From Viola odorata (Eukaryota; Streptophyta; Magnoliopsida; Malpighiales; Violaceae), in contig OY829539.1 in assembly GCA_963691705.1 (NCBI GenBank), positions 43,223,656 through 43,287,655 on the forward strand: a stretch of 64,000 nucleotides of DNA, in the 5' to 3' direction. The notes below the pieces were generated by a model. That model saw nothing but the letters and a program-made list of their open reading frames with translations, ran no database searches and was not told where the DNA came from. A program made the position numbers and the translations under genes. Below are positions 10,581-20,571 of the stretch, piece by piece. Each line of letters opens with the position of its first letter. Positions within the stretch are counted from its first letter, which is position 1.

Positions 10581-12193
10581 TGATAGTGTGTGTTTTATGC
10601 CTATTTTCCTCCTTATTTATTGACTTATCTTGGGCATGATGCTGCTAATTTCCCTTTGAATTCATTCTTTTTTGCAGATCTAGGCTCAAAGAGAAAAATG
10701 TGCTAAAACAACCCCTTTTTGGTGGAATTCTGCGTTGAGGCTTGGCTGTTTTCCCGTCGTCGAGCCTTGGATGTGAGCAGTGCTGTCTAGCCCCGGACCC
10801 GCATTGGACCCATTTGGAGCCGCATTTTGCCCGAGACTCACTGCCGCACGTGCAAATATTTCCAGAAGGGCGCGCAAATGAAGATCCATGCGGGATTCCT
10901 TCCAGATTCCTTTATGGCTACCCTAGGAATATCCCTTTAGGGCGCACACGCTCCTCTTGTACCCTCTCTTAGCTGTCTTTTGTCCTTTTGTGAGCTATAA
11001 GGGTATATAAACCTTATTTTTATGGTTTTTTTATCACATCACCTCATATTATATCATAGAATCCTTTTGGGGGTAGCCGCTCACCTACTTTCTTCTTTTA
11101 TTTCTTTGGGATTTGTCACTCCCTTTTGTAGTCGTCGTCGGAGTTACTCTTTAAATCGGAGCTTTAGCTCTGGTCGGTATTTATTGAGTTTTCTTTCCTT
11201 TATTGCATTCGTTTTCCTTTATGTTTTATATTAAATCTGTGTTTTTTTTTGTTATTATGAGTGGCTAAGCTTATACATTTAGTAAGGGTATTTTCAGGTT
11301 TGCGAATAGGGTAGTCACTAGGCCAAATTGTGCTTTATATATTCTTATTGTTGTATTTGTTTGCTTGTCATTTTTATTGTTAGATCACCTGCTAGTTGTG
11401 CTCCTAATAGTTGGTTTTATTATGAGCTTAACCACCTGCTAGTTCACCATCTTAGATCACTGTCATTTCTTTTGTTATAACTAACACGAAGCCTTAGAAT
11501 AGAGTAGACACTAGATGGATTGTCATTAGTTTGGTATGTTCTGTCTAGGGCAAGTGAGCGATTAGGGCAGTGTCGCGAGCTTGAAAAACTGAGAGGCATC
11601 TAGCCCTGGACGTGTCTTTCCTCATCTTCATGGGCGCTGTGAGTATTGCCTCCCCGCCTCGTGCCTGGGAGGACAGCACAGCGTCAAGGCTGCCTCATAT
11701 GTGAAAACGAGGGGTAGCTTCTCTTATGAAGGAAAGCATGGGGCCTAAACGTACCTAGCCCCTATAGCACGTCTATGGCATAAGAATAGAATATATGTGC
11801 ACCAATGACTGACTAGGCCTCGACGCAACCCAAGATAATCCCTTGCTAAGATCTCTCTTCATTTGATTTTATCTCATTTAATTTCCTACTTATTTAGTTT
11901 ATGATTGTTATTTCTGTTAATTTTATTATTTCTATCCTTGTTAGTTGTCTTGCCCTTGATATCTTTTAGTTAACTAGTTTAGCCAACAAACCCCCCATTG
12001 TTACTAGTTTATTGCATTTGTCTTTGTCATACATCTAGGGCAAGTTGTCGTCTTCAGTCCCTATGGATCGACCCTATTACCATTATACGCAAATTAGTTT
12101 GTGCATCTAGGCCTCAACATTTAATATTATTTTTGACCCGTTTCGACAGCGAGTTAGTCGCTGAGGGTAATGAAGATCAGAATTTACCTTGAT
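10581..12193 (+). repeat. 3' LTR of B1
   Basis: It starts TGATAGTGTG after the polypurine tract. Several blocks match the B2 LTRs, for example GGGCAGTG, the AAAGCATGGGGCCTAAACGTACCTAGCCCC region (11728-11765) and the ATATATGTGCACCAATGA region (11790-11810). The end lies near TTTCGACAG at about 12150, by comparison with TTTCGACAACCGATCA in B2. The following bases to 12193 are probably target DNA, in which the LINE later inserted. Confidence 0.65.
12177..12193. repeat. Left target-site duplication of the LINE
   Basis: TCAGAATTTACCTTGAT, repeated without a mismatch at 17895-17911. The length is typical of target-primed reverse transcription by LINEs. Confidence 0.92.
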
Positions 12194-12223
12194 TTTTTTT
12201 TTTGAAAGGAAGAGATAAATGGA

Positions 12224-15200
12224 TTAATTCAAATCTGCAAGTACAAAAGGTGCGATCACCTCGGGGCATTCCCCTATCCATACATTTCCTAAACCGAAAA
12301 TCAAAGCCAATTGACCTAACTCATGTGCTGGGATATTCGTGGACCGTCCTGTATGCGAGAAGGAGAGCAGCTATGAAAAGTAGAAGCTAGGCGTGCCACC
12401 TCTTCCAGCACCAATCCCGAGTAGTTTAGTGGGAAGTCTCCATTGGTCAGGGCGAGGACGTTCTGCAAGCAGTCAGACTCAACTATAATCTTGTCGTATC
12501 CCCATTGGCGAGCCTGTGTTACTGCGTCTCTCAGCGCCAGAGCCTCTGCTGTTCGCGCCTCAGCTCCATGCGGAAGGTAGATTGCTCCAGAGAACACTGT
12601 TCCACCCTTTGCATCCCGGGCTATAAATCCCAAGCCAATGCCCGTAGTCCCTACCGCTGCATCCGTGTTCACCTTTACCACCCCTATAGGAGGAGGCATC
12701 CATTTCGGGTTGACAGGTTGGGGGGGGCGGGGCAGCGGGTCTGCGTTGATGACCCCAGGCCTCCTTAAAATCAGACAGTAATTTTCCACCCCTAATAACC
12801 ACCTCTTGGGTTGATTCATCGCACTGGCGGAAGATCCTGTTATTCCTCGATGTCCATAGGGACCAAAGGATGGAGATGAGCTTCTCTATATCCGAGACAT
12901 CCAGAGACGCCCGTAGCCCTGCTAGCCAATCCACCCAGCCATCTCCTAGCAGCCCCGAAACCCTATCCCAAAAAGCAAACTTTCCCCACACTTCCCTGGC
13001 AAACGGGCAAGACAACAGCAGATGCGGAGTCGATTCAACCTCCTCGTTGCAGCAGGGGCACACAGGGTCCACCGATACTCCCCTCCTAGCTAGATTCACC
13101 CTGGTTGGGAGAGAGTTACTACCCATCCTCCAAATGAAGTTTTTAAACTTTGGGGGGATAGAAAGTCCCCACAAGAATTTCCACCAACCTCTACTGGAAT
13201 CAGGGCACTCCTGCGCAGAAACTGATGTAAGACAGTGGTATCCACTACGGACTGAAAACTTCCCATTGGTAGTCCCTTTCCACACAAGAGTATCATTCGC
13301 CTCACTCCGACTAAGCGGCAGGCTTAATATTGCTGATATTTCCTGTGGGGGAAAAAGTTGTTCCACAAGGTCGGTCTTCCAGCACCGCCGGTCCCTATCA
13401 ATAAGCTCAGCCACTTTAGCCTCCTCATCGAGGCCCGTGACCGGTGCTGTGATCATCCCAGTCGCTGTTGTCAGAAGCCACGGGACTTTCCAAATTCGTA
13501 TTCGTTCACCATTCCTTACCCTCCAGAAGCATCCTTTAAGGAGAGCTGGTCTTCCTGCCAGAGTGCTACGCCACACGTAGCTAGGGCGGGAGCCCATTTC
13601 TGCCTCTAGAAAGTCTGTGTGGGGAAAGTATCGCGCTTTCCAGATCAGGGAGAGCAAAGAGTTTGCATTTTTGTGCAGCCGCCACCCTTGTTTGGCTAAG
13701 AGCGCAAGATTAAATTCTCTAACCTTCCGGAATCCCAAACCTCCCACACCCTTCGACCGGCAAAGCTTTTCCCAGGACACCCAGTGCATCTTACGCTCCT
13801 CAGAGTTACCCCCCCACCAGAATCTTCTTGTCGCCTTTTCTATGTCCTCGCAGATGGAGATTGGGATCTCAAAACAACTCATCATATACGTCGGGATGGA
13901 CTGGATGACTGATTTAATTAGAACATCTCTCCCTGCCTGGGAAAGCTTTTTCTCTTTCCACCCTCCTAGCCTCTTGCAGATCCTGTCACGGATCGGAGCG
14001 AACATCGCTTTCTTCGATCGGCCAAAAGACACTGGAAGTCCCAAGTACCTAGCATGGGATTCCGTCTCCACCATTGCTAGCCTTTCTTTTACCAGTATTT
14101 TAGCTTCGTGGCCTACGTTCTTGCTGAAGCACACTTCTGATTTCGCTAAGTTTACTTTCTGGCCAGAGGCTTTTTCGTAGTCCTTCAAAATGGAGCTAAT
14201 GATTGTGGCCTCCTCCTTCTCTGCTTTCGCAAAAATGAGACTGTCATCCGCATAGAATATATGACTGACCTGTGGGCTTCCCGGGCATACCTTGTATCCA
14301 TGTATCCTGTTGGTCGCGGCTGCAGTCTGGAGCATCGCTGAAAGACCCTCAGCACACAACACAAAGAGATAAGGGGACAACGGATCCCCCTGTCGGAGGC
14401 CCCTTTCTGGATAGAACGTAGGTCCCGGGGCCCCATTAAGGAGGATGGCGTAGGAGACCGTTGAGACACATCGCATCACTAAAGATGTCCATCTAGGTGA
14501 GAAGCCCATGCGGGTCATGATTGCCTCCAAGAAGTTCCACTCTACTCTGTCATAGGCCTTACTCATATCTAGCTTGACACTCATCCATCCTAGACCCGAG
14601 CGTTTTGAGTTCATCCCATGGAAGATCTCTTGGGCTATCAGAGCGTTGTCGGTTATGAGTCTGCCAGGAACGAAGGCGCTTTGGTTCTCTGATACTATGC
14701 TAGGCAGGATTTGTTTCAGGCGATTTGCAAGAACTTTGGTTATCAGCTTGAAGACTACATTGCACAAGCTAATCGGGCGAAACTGGGAGCAATTTGAGGG
14801 GTTGGCTATTTTAGGAATGAGGGTAATAAAGGTATGGTTGAGGTAGGCAGGGTCTTCCCCATCATTCAGGATTCCAAGGACAGCATCGCAAACAGGATTT
14901 TCTAAAAACGACCAAAATTTTTGAAAAAACAAAGGAGGCATTCCGTCTGGCCCGGGGGCCTTCGTGGGATGCATCTGTTTAAGAGCTTTAAAAACTTCAT
15001 CTTTAGGACAAATCCGATCAAGATTAAGATTCATGGAGTGGGACACACGAGGGTTAATGGAATGAAGGACATTTGGGGATAGGTCGCTTCCACCAGAAGA
15101 GAATAGGGTCTTATAATAATCTAGAACTATCGCCTCTACTTCCGCACGAGACTCCCTTCACCGACCTGACTCGTCTTGAATTTTCTCAATAGTATTCTTC

Positions 15201-16324
15201 TTCTTACGTTGCGAAGCTCGGGCATGGAAGAATTTTGTGTTCCTATCTCCCTCTTCGAGCCATAAGACTCTTGACCGTTGTTTCCACATCACCTCATCTC
15301 GATGAATGAGCTCCTCAACAGCTCTTCCAACTTTCTCAATCTCATCGAGGGTGGAGTCTGAGCTAGGTTGCATTTGGAGCCATCCCAAAAGCTCTCTTTT
15401 CTGCACAATGGATCTGTGAACGTTACCAAAAACCTCCTTACTCCAGCGAGACAACTCTACCCCGTAACGAACTAATCTGTTATCCAGAGAGTCCCCATCA
15501 GCCTGAATCTCTCCCCCAGTCCACGGCCTTTTAACAAAGTCAAAGCATGACTCATCCCTGAGCCAGGCAGCCTCGAAACGAAACACTTTCCCTCTCGAAG
15601 ATCTATCAACCCTAGGGGTCAGCTGAATCAGGATAGGGCAATGGTCAGATCCGAAGCGGGGGAGGTGTTTAACCGTGGCATCGGGGAAACACCTCATCCA
15701 CTTCTCATTCGCCGTCCCTCTGTCTAGTCTCTCCAAGATAGTGCCGTTTCCCCTCTGGTTGTTACACCAGGTAAATTTTGGCCCTGAAAAACCAAGGTCT
15801 ATAAGGTCACTGTGGTCTAGGGCGCACCTAAAATCATCCATATCATTGAATTGTCTTGCCGACCCGCCAATCTTCTCATGTCCCCACATGACTTCATTAA
15901 AGTCCCCAACACAAAGCCATGGGAGAGGGCTCATATCTCTTATATTCCTAATCATGTCCCATGTCTTGTGTTTTTCCGCCCTAGATGGCCAACCATAGAT
16001 GCCAGTAAATCTCCAAAGGGGGCCGTTTGACAGACCATTCAGAAGTTCAATATCAATACAGTGAGCATCACTACGCAAGACATTAACGGAAATATCATTT
16101 CTACACAATAAGGCTAGACCTCCTCTCCTATAGTCACCCTCACAATCAACGACGAGAAAATAAGGAAAAGACCATTTATTATTAAACTTTTGAAATTCGT
16201 GCGCGTACAATTTTGTTTCAGACAGGAAAATTAAGGTTGGGAGCTCTAATCCTATTAACTTCGAAAAGTTAGCACTCGCCTGAGGGTTCCCAAGCCCACG
16301 GCAGTTCCAGAAAAGGAGACTCAT
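12224..16324 (-). pseudogene. LINE ORF2: endonuclease, reverse transcriptase, zf-RVT, RNase H
   Basis: ATG at 16324 starts MSLLFWNCRGLGNPQ, the typical plant L1 start. The AP-like endonuclease (16324 to about 15600) shows SETK, GDFNEVMW and GSDHCPI. The RT shows KAPGPDGMPPLFF, AFVPGRLITDN, LDMSKAYDRVEW, LRQGDPLSPYLFVL and the catalytic FYADD box. A zf-RVT region follows with C-C-C spacing (CPCCNEE). RNase H (VKVNTDAAVG, E, IVESDCLQNV) lies in another frame from about 12725. Breaks: TGA at 15158-15160 where a Trp codon is expected, a frameshift at the run of eight G at 12720-12727, and a second shift near 12365, after which VWIGECPEVIAPFVLADLN runs to the family-like end at 12224. ORF2 nicks target DNA and copies the RNA there. 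This copy is inactive. Confidence 0.92.
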
Positions 16325-17547
16325 GGCTCTGGGCGGGGTTGCTCCGCAACCGCCGCCTGACTAGTAAATTCATCACCATCACAATGCATGTTGCTTCCCT
16401 TATTGGGCAAAGCGAATGGTGGATCCCCAAATTTTTCCTCCTCCCGATCTCCCAAGACTCTCCTCAGCGAGAAACTACAGAGAGGCATATCCATGTTAGC
16501 TTCCTCACCTTGCTCAAAATGGTCCGCGGGTCGTCGCACCTTTTTCCGGGCTGTGCGAATTATTTTTGCCCCACGGCGTTTTCTTTTGCCAGCCCGACCT
16601 GAAGTTATTTCCTCATGCCTCAGTGCCCCCTGAAAGATCTCTGCAGCAATGAGGGAGCCACAGGAGTCTGAAGGGACGGAAGACAGAAGGCGAAGAAATT
16701 CTGGGTCTTCCTCCGGATCCTCTTCCTCTCCGTCGCTCAAAACTGCCCCTCTAATGGGTCCTAAATTAAGCCCATTTTTATTTCCAGCCCAGCCCATCCC
16801 CAAATCATTTCCATCCAAGTCCATCCCGCTGCCTTTAATTTCCCAGTCCAGCCTATGGCCCTTTTCAACCAAGCCCAGCCTATCTCCCTTGTCCGGGCCT
16901 GCTGCTAAGGATCCAGAGTTGGGCTTCAGCCCATGGTTCAGCCCCTCTCCCATCAGCTCCCTCTGCCCACGTCGCCTTATCCCATCACCAGCCTGCTCCG
17001 AATTCTCAGCCAACGTGTGCAACCCATGCCCACGATTCCCATCATCGACGTCCACGTCCCCTTCGGCCTGCTCCGCATTCTCAGTCAACGCGCGCAACCC
17101 AAGCCCACGGTTCCAATCAGCCACGTCCACGTCCTCTCCCCCTTCACCTTTAATTTTTTCTGAATATGCTGTAACAAATTGGAAGAAAGCTGCTTCCAAT
17201 TTAATTACCTCTGATCCATTTCCCTGCATTTCCTCCACTAAATTACTCTCCAAAATTATTTTTGTCATCCTGCCCACTATCTCACCCACTAGGGCCTCTC
17301 CACCCCGCCCCTGCTCGAGCCCTACTGACCCCCTTTGTAACTTAGAGCCATTAATTAACTCAGGGTCCGATGAACTCGATCTACCACCCTTCCCCAAAGG
17401 TAATCGTAAATAGTTTCCCATTCTCTTAAGGAAGAAGCGAGTGAACATTTGACAGAGAGATAGAAAAAAGGAGAGGTTTGGAGGTAGATTATGAGAATAA
17501 GATATGTAGTACCACTGTTTTGTACGTTTAAAAAAATCTAAAGTCAT
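16321..17547 (-). CDS. LINE ORF1-like protein (408 codons from the first ATG)
   Basis: The frame is open and ends in TGA overlapping the ORF2 start (ATGA). The protein is hydrophilic and acidic, with repeated modules (RGLGLRALTENAEQAEGDVDVDD followed by a diverged copy) and a basic cluster near the C-terminus (AGKRKRRGAK, TARKKVRR) that could bind nucleic acid. The usual plant L1 ORF1 features, DUF4283 and a CCHC knuckle, are not visible. The first ATG (17547) or an internal one near 17419 (MGNYLRLPLGKGG) could be the start. Identity as ORF1 rests on position and the overlap with ORF2, not on domain homology. Confidence 0.7.
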   Translation of the reverse strand: MTLDFFKRTKQWYYISYSHNLPPNLSFFLSLCQMFTRFFLKRMGNYLRLPLGKGGRSSSSDPELINGSKLQRGSVGLEQGRGGEALVGEIVGRMTKIILESNLVEEMQGNGSEVIKLEAAFFQFVTAYSEKIKGEGGEDVDVADWNRGLGLRALTENAEQAEGDVDVDDGNRGHGLHTLAENSEQAGDGIRRRGQRELMGEGLNHGLKPNSGSLAAGPDKGDRLGLVEKGHRLDWEIKGSGMDLDGNDLGMGWAGNKNGLNLGPIRGAVLSDGEEEDPEEDPEFLRLLSSVPSDSCGSLIAAEIFQGALRHEEITSGRAGKRKRRGAKIIRTARKKVRRPADHFEQGEEANMDMPLCSFSLRRVLGDREEEKFGDPPFALPNKGSNMHCDGDEFTSQAAVAEQPRPEP

Positions 17548-17911
17548 CAGATCTGGTTAGGCTTCTCGGTAGATTAGTTTAAGAAGGACTCAATAAACTT
17601 TAAATACCAATTCACGGATAAAGAAGGGTGGTGGAAATCAAAGTGCAGTAGAGGATAATAGTTGGAATTTAAATTTGAAATAGGAATCTAACTTAAATCA
17701 AAAGATGAAAGGATCAGAGATTTTAGAACCAAAAATTAAAATTCAATTAAATAAAGCGAAAAGACTTACTTGAAGCCACTGATTTGATGAGGAAGACCTC
17801 TGCCACCCAGGCTGATCGATCGAGATCATAAACTCGATAAGAAAGTTGAGAGCTTTTTTTTTGTGTCCTCTTGTTTAAATTTATCTAATTGAACTCAGAA
17901 TTTACCTTGAT

Positions 17912-18392
17912 GATCAACATACTCATAGATATCCCTTCAATCTTAGAATTTAGGATTTGGAGGATTACTATGACACCCGGAAGTGGAATTTGAAGCATGT
18001 AATAGAGTTGTTTGATTAAGAAATACAAGATATAGTAGACCAGTTTTTGATCCAAGGTAGGGGTGAAAATGGGCCAGTTTGGTCCGATTTTTGACTAGAA
18101 TCTAACCAAACCGGAAAATTCCGATTCTGGTGATGCTAGAATCGAACCGAACCGAAATTTTCAATTCTGATATGGCTAGAACCAAACTGAACCGGGTTCG
18201 ATTTCCTGTTTTTTTTTTAAAAAAAAAACAACGCCATTTAATTGTTAAACACACCGTTTAGTTGTAAAAACAATTAAAACTTTTAATTCATTTTTATTAA
18301 AAAAGTAAAAATGATTAAAAAGGTTTTTGTACGAATGCCTTTTTTATTATAAGCTGGTTTGATCAATTACCTCTTCAAACTTGAAGTAATTA
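17912..18392. other. Intergenic, with a one-sided TIR-like start at 18059
   Basis: No gene is seen. TAGGGGTGAAAATGGGCC followed by repeated AACCGAACCGAA words looks like the end of a hAT-type MITE. No matching CCCCTA end was found downstream, so it is either truncated or chance. A run of A and T at 18215-18230 follows. Confidence 0.35.
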
Positions 18393-19955
18393 GGGCCCGT
18401 TTACTTGGGATACATGTTCAATTTGAAAATTTGCTGTTTTTCTGAATTTCGAGAATTTTATTTTCATTCTGAAAACTGGAAAACGTGTTTACTTCGCACA
18501 ATTTTCCTGATCAGAAAAACTGGAAAACCTGTTTACTTCGCACATTGGTTTTATTTTTCTGATTTGAAAAATTGAAAAACGCGTTTACTGGAAAACTTGT
18601 TTCCTGATCTTTAATGGGCTGGGCCCAAACAAGTGCTAGATCTTTAAAGAAAAAAGAGGGAAGATGGGCTTGGCCAAGCCAAGGCCCATCTGCAAAGCCA
18701 TCATTCTAAGAACAGCAGCCAGTGCTACTGTTCTTCTTCTTCCTTGCGCCGGCCCTACTGCTGCCGACAAGGAAGGTAGCCGGCCACCACTAAACACCAA
18801 ACAAACACATACAAACTCAACTGGACCGAGGGGCGAGCTAAAACCGACCAAAATCAAGCAATAATTTGGCAGCAAAATGAGCATCAATTTGACAGCAAAT
18901 AGAGCAGCATTTCAAGCAACAATTTGGCAGCAAAATGAGCATCGATTCGAAAGCTAATAGAGCAGCATTTCAAGCAACAACTAAACCAACATTTGCCACA
19001 AAATTAACGGAAGAAAATAGGTACATATCTAAGCAATTTTTCCCTGACCTTGGTCCCCGGAGCCACCGATGGCGACCAAGGTCCGGTCAATTTCGGTCTA
19101 TCAAAATTCCGAGATGACCAAAATATTCATAAAATTAATATCGATCCACCCGTTCGAACCAAAAATCCGATTACTCAACACACAGGATTTAATTTTAAAA
19201 ATACGGTAATTTGACAAATTAATTCAAAACATGAAATTGGAGCAAACCATTAATCAATTTAAGAAATTGAAAGCATGTAATTAATCTAGAGATTAAAGAC
19301 TACATATTTCACAACAGATTGATCATCAATTTGTTCTAAAATGCAAGCAATTGAATTAAGTAGAAAATGGACATAAAAAATTACATAAATAGTAAATAGT
19401 AAACTTTACCAAAAATGCGCCCAAAATTACCTAGTGTTTAAAGTGGAAGTATTGCTGGTTTAGGGCTATTGGCGAAGGGAGAATGGGAGTATTTTCCTTC
19501 TTTTCCTTGCGTCTCTGTGCTTCCTCCCCGTTGCTTGTCTGTGTACAAATAGGGACGAAGGAGCTTGGTGAGCACGGCGACGTGGCCCGATCATCACGAC
19601 GACTGCTCGCGTTTGCAGCAGAAGAAACCGAGGCTAGCTTGATTGAGTTGAGTGTGGGGCGAGGGAGAGGAAGAGGAAGAGATGAGGGCAAACGTGGAAT
19701 TAAAAAAGTTTCATTAATCACTTAGTTTGAAACGCGTGTTTTCAAACTGAGTAATCCTAAGGCAAAAAAATTTAGAAAAACAGAGAACAACTTTTTTGTT
19801 GTTTTCAAAATTTGTTCTATCGTTTTTCAAATAGAGTATTTTCGTTTTCATTTAGAAAATAAAAACAACGCCAAGTAAACACGTTTTCTGAAAATTCTCC
19901 CAGTTTTCAAAAAACTGGAGAATTTTCGGGAGAATCCTCCGAAGTAAACGAGGCC
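18393..19955. mobile_element. PIF/Harbinger-like non-autonomous TIR element (1563 bp)
   Basis: Left end GGGCCCGTTTACTTGGGA and right end CCGAAGTAAACGAGGCC form imperfect terminal inverted repeats, with TTA on both sides (18390-18392 and 19956-19958). A TTA duplication and GGCC-type ends fit PIF/Harbinger. Subterminal words recur in both orientations (TTTACTTCGCAC, GTTTTCTGAAAATTCTCC). No transposase is visible. The interior holds short open frames on both strands (18664-18864, 19431-19725) that resemble no known protein and may be captured host sequence. Confidence 0.68.
18855..18970 (+). repeat. 58-bp tandem repeat, two copies
   Basis: CAAGCAAYAATTTGGCAGCA starts at 18855 and again at 18913. 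The third occurrence of CAAGCAACAA at 18971 closes the second unit. The copies differ at about seven sites. It lies inside the PIF-like element. Confidence 0.8.
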
Positions 19956-20571
19956 TTAACAACTCTATCACTGCTTTAAAATCAAAAACATTGCCACATA
20001 AACACATAAATTAAAATACATTCATCCACGACAATTAATTAAAGTGAGTAAATTAAACCAAGTTACTTCTCATACAACCAAATTAATTTAAATTTTAATA
20101 AATTTAAATAATCATGCATATGAGTATGCGACAAAAAAGGTTAAGAAACGTATACACCGGGGGCAGGTTCCACATCTCAACCTGGATTCCAAGGGATGAG
20201 AATGTTGTGTACTGGAAATATGATAAAAAGGGCCTCAGTTTTAATGTCTTAACCGAGGAGTGGAAAAATCTGGGTTACTTGGAAGAGACATTGGCTATCG
20301 CTGCGACAACATGTTTCTGCTGGTGCAGCTACCACTGTGGCCTACTCCTCTTCCTACCATTTCACTCAATCAAGACCAAGACCAAGACCAATACCAGGAC
20401 CAGGACCAGGACCAGGACCAGTAGCATAACTAGGTTCTTTGTTATTGCTATGCGAAAAGACGCTTGATTAAAGGAATAAAATAAATGATTTGGGGTGGTG
20501 AAACTGAACAGAAATAGAAAAAAGAAGGAAAACAGAAGAAAAACATAGTTGCTTTGTTTTCCAAATACTTC
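19956..20571. other. Region 3' of RPT2, no recognised gene
   Basis: A plus-strand frame (20114-20467, 117 codons) is open, but its end is only a hexanucleotide repeat (ACCAAG/ACCAGG, 20371-20421) translated as KTKTRTRT. The first half (TWIPRDENVVYWKYDKKGLSF) looks protein-like, possibly a gene fragment, but I do not recognise it. The RPT2 3' UTR must lie at the right end. Confidence 0.4.

Larger units (their letters stand above)
8996..12193 (+). mobile_element. B1: Athila-like LTR element without pol, 5' end missing
   Basis: The internal part (8996-10580) ends in GGGCAGTGTGGGGATAA, a polypurine tract directly before an LTR start TGATAGTG. That junction matches B2 (34385-34399) closely, including the upstream words TGCTCGAGGGCGAGCAT. 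The internal part has no pol. It holds a 102-codon open frame at 9065-9373 (Pro/Gln-rich, then a helical end) that may be a gag relic, and two pyrimidine-rich stretches (9640-9760, 10300-10410). The left junction with Tat1 at about 8995 has no recognisable LTR, so one element was truncated against the other. Confidence 0.65.
12194..17894 (-). mobile_element. L1-type LINE with perfect 17-bp target-site duplication
   Basis: The element lies on the minus strand: its poly(A) tail is the T run at 12193-12203 and its 5' end is at 17894. TCAGAATTTACCTTGAT occurs directly on both sides (12177-12193 and 17895-17911), which fixes both ends. ORF2 and ORF1 overlap by ATGA in the plant L1 manner. About 350 bp of non-coding sequence precede ORF1. 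ORF1 carries no zinc knuckle, so either the 5' part is truncated or this subfamily has an unusual ORF1. ORF2 is broken, so the copy is dead. Confidence 0.93.

Noticed and set aside
12870..14180. Plus-strand frames of 236 and 187 codons
   Set aside because: Antisense shadows of the LINE RT and RNase H, whose motifs on the minus strand are unmistakable.
16649..17413. Long plus-strand frame (254 codons) opposite LINE ORF1
   Set aside because: Ser/Pro-rich shadow of the acidic ORF1 on the other strand, with no domain and no promoter.
18059..18240. hAT-like MITE starting TAGGGGTGAAAATGG
   Set aside because: No second terminus or TSD could be found, so it is mentioned only as intergenic content.
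19431..19725. Opposite frames of 96 and 80 codons
   Set aside because: Both strands are open through a GC-richer patch of a PIF-like element. Low complexity and no homology recognised.
20114..20467. 117-codon plus-strand frame next to RPT2
   Set aside because: The end is a translated hexanucleotide repeat. The first half is protein-like but unrecognised and lacks a promoter or partner exon that I could identify.
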